From JADFOB01 sp964651325 (GTDB lineage Bacteria; Planctomycetota; Phycisphaerae; UBA1845): a stretch of 7,956 nucleotides of DNA. The stretch lies in assembly GCA_964651325.1 (NCBI GenBank), contig CAZYXP010000177.1:1-7956 (forward strand), in the 5' to 3' direction. Below, in pieces: positions 1 to 6,600 of this stretch. A model generated the notes under the pieces. That model searched no databases. It was given only the letters and a program-made list of their open reading frames with translations, and was not told the DNA's origin. The first letter of the stretch is position 1, and each line of letters starts with the position of its first letter. The translations under genes and the position numbers were made by a program.

Positions 1-309
1 CCCATCGACGACGGCGTGGTTTGCACGGTCGATGCGTGCGACCCGGTGACGGGTGCGATCACGCACTCCCCGGATGACACCGCGTGCGACAACGGGTTGT
101 ATTGCGATGGGCCGGAACTATGTGATGCCACGCAGGATTGCCTATCCGGTGATCCACCGTGCTTTACAGAAGCGTGTGATGAAGCCACCCAGACCTGTGG
201 CAGCACCATCCCCACGCTTTCACATTGGGGCGTGGTGGTGTTGACGTTGCTCGTGCTGCTTGCTGGTACGGCGATTTATGGGACCGACGCTTCGACCGTT
301 TCGAACTAG
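1..309 (+). CDS. Cysteine-rich secreted protein, C-terminal part, IPTL-CTERM sorting signal
   Basis: The gene is open from the first base and stops at TAG 307-309, so only the last 102 residues are seen. Most of the visible part is cysteine-rich, with repeated units of the type C-x-VDACDP...DNGLYCDGPELCDAT...C, a style common in large planctomycete and delta-proteobacterial surface proteins, probably disulfide-bonded. From 208 it encodes IPTLSHWG followed by a hydrophobic stretch of about 16 residues (232-279). This is the IPTL-CTERM arrangement, which is recognised by an exosortase-type enzyme (XrtH class) that removes the tail and releases or anchors the protein at the envelope. The expected arginine cluster after the membrane segment is absent: the tail reads YGTDASTVSN. 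The function of the missing N-terminal portion cannot be inferred. The GTG at 16 is not a likely start, since the cysteine-rich pattern continues upstream to the window edge. Confidence 0.85.
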   Translation, partial: PIDDGVVCTVDACDPVTGAITHSPDDTACDNGLYCDGPELCDATQDCLSGDPPCFTEACDEATQTCGSTIPTLSHWGVVVLTLLVLLAGTAIYGTDASTVSN

Positions 310-338
310 AGATGAGGAAGGCGCCGTAGCGCATTGAC

Positions 339-344
339 TATAAT
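339..344 (+). promoter_or_regulatory. Isolated TATAAT, possible -10 element
   Basis: A perfect TATAAT lies in the gap between the IPTL-CTERM gene and the HAF-repeat gene. There is no convincing -35 box at the normal 16-18 nt distance (the sequence there is purine-rich GGAAGG), and the TG is one base out of place for an extended -10. If used, it would give a leader of about 195 nt before the ATG at 547. A second weak option is TTGACG at 501-506, but no good -10 follows it at normal spacing. Apart from these, the 310-546 gap shows no clear terminator hairpin or small gene. Confidence 0.2.
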
Positions 345-546
345 ACGCATTCTGAAAGGCGTCCCGTTCACAGCAAGACAGGTTTGATGGCGCACGGCCA
401 CCGCGCGAACCGAGCATGCCGACGCGGCGGATGCGGGGCTACGCTGCTGGGGTTCAAACTCGCACGCGCGCAGCATCGCAATGGGCGACGGCTGGGTCGA
501 TTGACGTGTCCTCTTGGCCGATAAAGTGCTATTGGATTGGGTACAA

Positions 547-1827
547 ATGGCAAGAAACCAATATGTGGTGACGCTCATCCTACTGGCGGCGAATTTCGCC
601 AGTGCCCAGACGTACATGATTTTGGACTTGGGCTCGCTTCCTGGAACCGATGAAAGTCGCGGGTTTGGTCTCAATCAGGCAGGGCAGGTGGCCGGCTATT
701 CCACGAGCAGTCCTCTCTTCGGGCCGAATACGCCGACCCTATGGCAGCCGGACGGCACGATGACCGATCTTGGGACACTGGGTGGTTTTGGTGCGTCCGC
801 AGCCGACATCAATGGTGGCGGAGTCGTGGCCGGAACCTCGGAAATCGCACAAGGAATCGGTTCGCCGTCACATGCGTTCGCGTGGACAGCCACCGGGATG
901 GAGGATTTGGGGACGCTTGGTGGATCCACCAGTTGGGCTGCGGGCGTCAATGATTCCGACCAGATGGTTGGCGGGTCGCGGATTGCCCCTGAGGACGTGC
1001 CTCATCCCGCTTTTTGGGATTCAGACGGATCGATTCACGATCTGGGCTTGTTGTCTCTGCCCGATCATTGTTGTGGTGCGGCGCGGGCGATCAATGCGGC
1101 CGGCGACATTGTCGGCTATTCGACCAGCGTCTTTGCTCAAGCTCGCGCGGTGCGGTGGACTTGGGCGGGCGGTGCCGTGGCCGGCATGAAAGACCTTGGT
1201 GTATTGCCGGGTGGATGCTGCAGTGATGCGTTCGGTATCAATGATCTTGGTCAGATTGTGGGCTTTTCCAAAGTCAACGGTGCGAGTGTGGCGCATGCCT
1301 TCTTGTGGGAGGACAACGGTCAAGGCGGGGCCATGACGGACCTAGGCGTCTTATCGGGCGGCACGAGCAGCGAAGCCCGAGCGATCAATGCGATTGGGCT
1401 GGTCGTCGGCTCGTCTTGGACTACGACGCAAGCACCGGGCGATCCGCACGGTGTACTTTGGCAGGATCAATCGATTTGCGATCTGAATGATATGGTGCCG
1501 GACCGCCTTGGCTGGACCGTGCTCGAAGCGCAGGACATCAACGATGCCGGCCAGATTGTCGGCGTGGGCATTCATCAGGACACGGGTGTCACCCACGCCT
1601 TGCTGCTCACTCCCGTGCAAGGAACGCCGGGGGATTTCAATGGCGACGCCGATGTAAACCTTGGCGATTTCGCCTATTTTTCTTCAAGGATAACCGGCCC
1701 GCAAGATGGATCCGGCTCGCCGCTGAGCGGCGCTGCATGCGCGGTGTCGCTTGATTTCGACGGAGATGGCGACGTCGATCTGGAGGACTTTGCGGTTTTG
1801 GGACGGTTTTTCAGCGGGTCGGGTTGA
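547..1827 (+). CDS. Secreted HAF-repeat protein with C-terminal dockerin-like module
   Basis: The protein has 426 residues if started at ATG 547. This start is preferred over the in-frame TTG at 514 because it gives a clean signal peptide (MARNQYVVTLILLAANFASA, cleavage expected after residue 20). No strong Shine-Dalgarno is visible. Residues ~25-350 are about seven tandem units in which a DLG-x-L-x-GG segment is followed by A-x-x-IN-x-x-G-x-VVG, the HAF family of probable extracellular repeats; a beta-propeller-like fold is plausible but inferred. Residues 363-426 hold two calcium-loop motifs, DFNGDADVNLGDF and DFDGDGDVDLEDF, a dockerin-like pair frequent at planctomycete protein ends. Two adjacent repeats each carry a vicinal Cys-Cys at the same place (175-176 and 224-225). 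The biological role is unknown; it acts outside the cytoplasm. There is no sign that it works with the metal pump downstream, which begins 82 nt later. Confidence 0.9.
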   Translation: MARNQYVVTLILLAANFASAQTYMILDLGSLPGTDESRGFGLNQAGQVAGYSTSSPLFGPNTPTLWQPDGTMTDLGTLGGFGASAADINGGGVVAGTSEIAQGIGSPSHAFAWTATGMEDLGTLGGSTSWAAGVNDSDQMVGGSRIAPEDVPHPAFWDSDGSIHDLGLLSLPDHCCGAARAINAAGDIVGYSTSVFAQARAVRWTWAGGAVAGMKDLGVLPGGCCSDAFGINDLGQIVGFSKVNGASVAHAFLWEDNGQGGAMTDLGVLSGGTSSEARAINAIGLVVGSSWTTTQAPGDPHGVLWQDQSICDLNDMVPDRLGWTVLEAQDINDAGQIVGVGIHQDTGVTHALLLTPVQGTPGDFNGDADVNLGDFAYFSSRITGPQDGSGSPLSGAACAVSLDFDGDGDVDLEDFAVLGRFFSGSG

Positions 1828-1853
1828 TCGATCCATAGCGCGCGTGTTAGATA
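1824..1853 (+). promoter_or_regulatory. Weak candidate promoter for the cusBA-like operon
   Basis: The 82-nt gap before the adaptor gene contains TTGATC (1824-1829, overlapping the stop of the HAF gene) and, 17-18 nt on, TTAGATA (1847-1853). Matches to the sigma-70 consensus are partial (about 4/6 and 3/6). I see no palindrome resembling a CueR or CusR operator and no terminator, so transcription could also read through from upstream. Confidence 0.15.
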
Positions 1854-1909
1854 AGCCGGCGGCGTGTGAGGTCGGGTGCTTGGCCACTGGTTGACGGGTT
1901 GAACGTAGG

Positions 1910-3616
1910 ATGCAGAAGTATTTCTTGGCTGTGCCTGTGCTTGCCTGGCTGGGGCTGGGCCTTCTCACGGGCTATTTGATACGCGGCAGCGCGGTCGAAA
2001 GCGCCGGTTATGCCACGCTGCGCAATCCCGCTAGCACCACCGATACGGCCTCGTCCGCGCCCATCCGGCAATACGCCTGCTCCATGTTCTGCCTGCCTCC
2101 TCAGCCGAAACCTGGTTTGTGCGCGGCATGTGGCATGAAGATGCTCGAAGTCGGTGTGCTTGAGCCACCCAATTCCGACGCGACCGCCCCGACGCTCACC
2201 CTGTCGCCTAGAGCTCAGCGCCTGGCGTCGATTTCACTCGCGCCGGTCGAGCGAAAATTCGTCGCCGCCCACATACGCATGGTCGGACAGGTCGACTACG
2301 ACGAATACAACAAGGCGCGCAATCGCCCCTTTCGCGCGGGCAAGACGGGACGCAGCATCGGCAAAGCCGTTGCGCGCATGGGAGTTACGCTCGAAGCGTA
2401 TGAACCAGACCTGGCCTGGATCCGGCTTGGCCAATCCGTCACCATTGAATCCGATGTCTGCGCCGGAGAGACGTTCTCTGGCAAAATTGTTTTTATCGAC
2501 AGCAAGCTCGACAGCTTCACGCGTACCGTCGAAGTCCGTGTGCGCGTGCCTGGTCTGGACGACCGGTTCAAGCTGCAAACCCTGGTCCGGGCGACGATCA
2601 GTGCGACGCTAAACGCGCGGAGCGAACCCATCGTCCCAGAGGTAGGGGGGCAATGGATCTGTCCGATGCATGCCGACGTCACCAAAGATAAGTACGGCAA
2701 GTGTGATATCTGCGGCATTGATCTGCGCGAAGCCTCGACGCTGGGCTACCGACCGTCTGAGACCGGCGACGTAACGCCGCCGCTGGTCATTCCCGCCACC
2801 GCCCCGCTGATCACCGGGAAGCGGGCCGTGGTCTATGTGGCGATTCCGGATCACTCCGGCACGTATGAGGGCCGGACTATAGTCCTTGGCCCCCGTGCGG
2901 GCGACTACTACACCGTGCGCGAGGGTCTAAGGGCCGGCGAGCAGGTTGTGGTCAATGGAAACTTCAAAATCGATGGCGCGCTGCAGATTTTGGCCCGCCG
3001 TAGCATGATGAGCCCCGAGACACAATTTGGCGGCAGCGACGCGGTGGACCCGTCAGCGGTGGGGGGGGGGCCTTCGAAAGCAACCGTCGGCGATACATTT
3101 GTGGTTCCGGAAGTCTTCTCGAGCGAAGTCGAGAAAGTGTTGGAGGCCTACATTGGGCTTCATGCCGCTCTGTCTCAAGACGATCTCGGCGCGACGAAGC
3201 TGGCCGTCGGCGTATTCTGGTCCGCGATTGGCGATGTGAACACCATCCTACTAGCCCCCGCGGCGCAGAAAGTTTGGGGGGTCGAGCGAATCGCCCTGCT
3301 GGAACAACTGACGCGGCTTGCCAAAGCCTCAGACCTTGAGGCCGCGCGTGCGGTGTTTGATCCGGTTTCCACAAACATGTGGGACATCATCGCACGCTTC
3401 AGGACGCCAAACGCCGAGCCTGTGTTCCGATTCTTCTGCCCCATGGCGTTTGACAATCGCGGCGCGCATTGGATTCAGGGGGATGCCAAGGTACGAAACC
3501 CCTATTTCGGGCCGGCCATGTTGAAGTGCGGCAAGCTCACCGATCGCATCCCAACGGTGCCGCCCGATTCACCCGCCACGCCGGAGGCGCCGCAAGGCGA
3601 CGGCCGTGACGGATGA
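1910..3616 (+). CDS. cusB: CusB-like RND efflux adaptor, metal-binding, lacking the alpha-hairpin region
   Basis: This 568-residue protein is a periplasmic adaptor of a Cu(I)/Ag(I) RND pump. An N-terminal membrane anchor or signal spans residues ~4-22. Residues 55-81 form a heavy-metal-binding domain (YACSMFC...CAACGMKM). Residues ~99-132 match the start of the adaptor core and end in VGQVDYDEYNKAR. From ~158 the beta-barrel resumes (LEAYEPDLAWIRLGQ, to ~235). A second metal-binding domain lies at 250-275 (WICPMH...CDICGIDL), then a membrane-proximal domain at ~291-367 (ITGKRAVVYV, GPRAGDYY, VVVNGNFKID). Residues 402-541 resemble DUF3347, with a CPMAFDNRG...RNPYFGPAMLKCG metal-site motif. The lipoyl domain and hairpin, normally over 100 residues between DYDE and the EAYE segment, are reduced to about 25 unrelated residues. 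AGGA sits almost on the ATG; there is no strong Shine-Dalgarno. The 3' end overlaps the pump gene by 11 nt, implying coupled expression. Membership is clear; full function is doubtful given the gap. Confidence 0.88.
   Translation: MQKYFLAVPVLAWLGLGLLTGYLIRGSAVESAGYATLRNPASTTDTASSAPIRQYACSMFCLPPQPKPGLCAACGMKMLEVGVLEPPNSDATAPTLTLSPRAQRLASISLAPVERKFVAAHIRMVGQVDYDEYNKARNRPFRAGKTGRSIGKAVARMGVTLEAYEPDLAWIRLGQSVTIESDVCAGETFSGKIVFIDSKLDSFTRTVEVRVRVPGLDDRFKLQTLVRATISATLNARSEPIVPEVGGQWICPMHADVTKDKYGKCDICGIDLREASTLGYRPSETGDVTPPLVIPATAPLITGKRAVVYVAIPDHSGTYEGRTIVLGPRAGDYYTVREGLRAGEQVVVNGNFKIDGALQILARRSMMSPETQFGGSDAVDPSAVGGGPSKATVGDTFVVPEVFSSEVEKVLEAYIGLHAALSQDDLGATKLAVGVFWSAIGDVNTILLAPAAQKVWGVERIALLEQLTRLAKASDLEAARAVFDPVSTNMWDIIARFRTPNAEPVFRFFCPMAFDNRGAHWIQGDAKVRNPYFGPAMLKCGKLTDRIPTVPPDSPATPEAPQGDGRDG
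3061..3070 (+). repeat. G10 homopolymer inside the adaptor gene
   Basis: Ten consecutive G encode Gly385-Gly387 plus part of Val384, in the linker between the membrane-proximal domain and the DUF3347-like domain. Losing one G would put translation into a frame that stops at 3237-3239, removing the C-terminal metal-binding domain and uncoupling the pump start. It is the longest homopolymer I see in the window and could be a slippage site or a sequencing-error hot spot. Confidence 0.9.
3594..3597 (+). promoter_or_regulatory. Ribosome binding site supporting the GTG start of cusA
   Basis: AAGG at 3594-3597 lies 8 nt before GTG 3606; a stronger GGAGG at 3583-3587 is 18 nt away, too far for ordinary use. 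Both are inside the adaptor gene, so access to the pump start probably depends on ribosomes finishing that gene. There is no in-frame ATG before the conserved first membrane helix (the nearby ATG at 3613 is out of frame), which favours the GTG. Confidence 0.5.
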
Positions 3617-6600
3617 CCTCGGCAATCACCGGGCTACGCCCGGGGCCGGTTCGCCCATCAGTTGGCTGATCGGCCTCTGCTTGCGGAACAAGTTGGTCCT
3701 CGGTGTACTCGTGCTGCTCGCGGGCGTTTGGGGCATCGGGGTGGCCCCTTTTCCCTGGGCGTTGGGCGGGTCGTTGCGGGCCCCGATTCCCGTGGACGCC
3801 ATTCCCGACATTGGTGAAAACCAGCAGATCGTATTCGCCGAATGGTCCGGGCGATCCCCTCAAGATGTAGAGGACCAGGTCACTTATCCGCTGACGGCGT
3901 CGCTTTTGGGCATTCCCGGCGTCGCCACCATCCGTAGCCACTCTTTGTTCGGGTTTACGATGCTGTACGTCGTGTTCGACGAAGATGTCGAATTCTACTG
4001 GTCGCGAACCCGCGTGCTAGAGAAGCTCGAATCGCTACCGCGGGACACGTTGCCCGATGGCGTTGTACCCATACTCGGGCCGGACGCCACCGCGCTGGGC
4101 CAAGTGTTTTGGTATACGCTGGAAGGTCAGGACGAGCAGGGCGAACCCGCTGGCGGCTGGGACTTGCACGAGCTGCGTGCCATACAGGATTGGACCGTTC
4201 GCTACGCACTGCTCTCGGTGGCAGGTGTCAGCGAAGTGGCCTCGGTAGGGGGGTTCGTTCAAGAGTACCAGGTCGATGTCGATCCCGATGCCCTCCAAGC
4301 CTATCAGGTGACCCTCGAAGACGTGCTGAACGCCGTCAAAACCTGCAACGTTGACGTCGGCGCGCGGACTATCGAAATCAACAAAGTAGAATATTTCATT
4401 CGAAGTATCGGCTTCGCCAAGCGTCTGGAAGACATCCAAAACGCCGTCATCGACGTCCGCCAATCCGTCCCCATCAAGGTCGGCCACGTCGCCCAGGTTA
4501 CGCTGGGGCCGGCCCTGCGGCGCGGCGTTCTCGACAAGGGCGGTGCCGAGGCGGTCGGCGGCGTCATCGTCGCGAGATTCGGATCTAACCCGCTCGAAGT
4601 GATCCAAGGCGTGAAGGCGAAAATCGAGGAGATCGCCCCGGGCTTGCCTCGAAAGACGCTCGCCGACGGGTCGATCAGCCAGGTAAGCATTGCGCCCTTT
4701 TACGATCGATCACACCTAATCCATGAAACCCTCGGCACGCTAGACGACGCCTTGACCCGCGAGGTGCTCATTACGGTGATCGTCGTCGTGCTGGTGTTCA
4801 GCCTCCGCGCCGCGCTCTTGGTAGCGGGGTTGCTACCCCTATCCGTGTTGATGTGTTTTGTGGCGATGAAGGTAGGGAAAATCGACGCCAACATTGTGGC
4901 CCTGTCCGGAATCGCCATCGCCATTGGCACCATTGTCGATATGGGCGTCATTGTCTGTGAGCGCATTCTGGTAGCGCTCGATAACGCCGGGCCCGGCGCC
5001 GACCGACTGGCCACTGTCCGAAAAGCCGCAACGGAGGTGGGCGGCGCCGTGCTCACGGCCGTGGCGACGACCATCGTCAGTTTTCTGCCTGTGTTCACAC
5101 TGGAGGCGGCCGAAGGAAAGCTCTTTCGCCCGCTTGCCTACACGAAGACCTTTGCACTGGTCGCATCGGTGATGATCGCGCTGACCGTGATTCCTCCGGC
5201 CGTCTATCTGCTCTACGGGCGGCGTATCCGCTGGGCCGCATGGCGTGGCTTGTTCCACGCGGCCACGATTCTGGGTGGCGGGGGAGTTGCGTTGATGCCG
5301 ACGTACCACTGGCTCGGCGCGACCATCTTGTTGGTCGGCGTGTGTCGGTTGATCACGCCGAGGATGTCCGCATCCGGCGCTCGCCGAGTCGGCGCGATCG
5401 GCAATATCCTGATCGCACTGCTGGTGGTCGGCGTCTTGGCACGCCATTGGCTTCCCCTAGGCGCCGAGGGCGGCATTTGGAGCAACGGGCTGTTTGTGGT
5501 TGGCCTGGTGGGGGGATTGCTGGGGCTGTTCAAGCTCTTCGAGCTTGGTTATGCGCCCATTCTTCGCTGGTGTCTTGCCAACAAGCTGACCTTCCTATCC
5601 ATGCCGGTCGTGCTGCTCGTATGCGGGTTGTACGTCTGGCTGGGGCCGTCAGCAGTTTGGGGGCCGATAGCGGCGGTGGCGGGCAATCCGGCCTCGATGC
5701 CGAGCTCCTCGAAGCTCCTTGAGCACGATCTATTGGAGCGTCGCGGCCATTCGCTCTTGTGGACGCCGGATGCGCTCGAAGCGACCCCGGAAGCGTTCGC
5801 AGAACGACTTGAGGCGCTGGACATCGCGGACCACGATGCGGTGCACAAAAACTGGTCCAAGTCGGCGTACCTGCATCTCTTGCGCGGGAAGCAATGGGGC
5901 GCCCCGGATCAGATACGAGACGCGCCGCTCACGACGCGGCTGCTCTGGACGTTGGCCCGAGACTGGGATGGTCGCGGCCGGGAGTTCATGCCGGCGCTGG
6001 ATGAAGGCTCATTCCTGTACATGCCCGTCACCATGCCGCACGCGTCGATCGGCGAAGTGTACGACGTGCTTCAGAAACAGGACATGGAGATTCAACGCAT
6101 TCCCGAGGTCGAATCGGTGGTTGGTAAGCTTGGTCGCGCCGAAAGCCCGCTCGACCCGGCTCCAGTGTCGATGATCGAGACGATCGTCAACTACAAGCCC
6201 GAGTTCCTGCTCGACGAGTACGGTAGACGGCAGTATTTCCGTATCACCGCCGACGAACGGGACTTCTTCCGCAACCTCGCATCAGACCCCGTGCCCGCAC
6301 CGGATGGTCAACCGTACGTCGTTCAAGGCAGGTTCCTACGCGATGAGCAGGGGGCATTGATTGAGGACCCGGGTGGTAGGCCGTTTCGACTGTGGCGACC
6401 GGCCTTGGATCCGGCGCTCAATCCAGGGCGGTCGGCGTGGCCCGGCATCCTAGGGCCGCGAAGTGCGGGCCATGAACACAGCGCCGCAGGCCCAGTAAGC
6501 ATCTGGGATGCCATCGTGGCCGCCGCACAGATTCCCGGTACGACTTCAGCGCCGCAACTGGCACCCATCGCGGCTAGAATTGTGATGTTGCAAAGCGGGA

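Noticed and set aside
514..546. Upstream TTG start for the HAF-repeat protein
   Set aside because: It adds MADKVLLDWVQ in front of a complete signal peptide and has no ribosome binding site; ATG 547 fits better.
310..546. Possible small RNA, riboswitch or terminator in the gap
   Set aside because: No stable stem with a U-run and no recognisable conserved RNA motif could be seen by eye.
2154..2612. Possible frameshifted remains of the missing adaptor hairpin in another plus frame
   Set aside because: The alternative frames across 2306-2381 give Ser/Arg-rich text with no coiled-coil or lipoyl resemblance, and the space is far too short.
4035..4607. Minus-strand open frame of 190 codons inside the pump gene
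   Set aside because: It mirrors the conserved periplasmic part of CusA and is best explained by codon bias on the plus strand.
4839..5447. Minus-strand open frame of 202 codons inside the pump gene
   Set aside because: It overlaps a highly conserved RND coding region, has low-complexity His/Gln/Asp/Arg composition typical of a GC-rich antisense shadow, and shows no recognisable domain.
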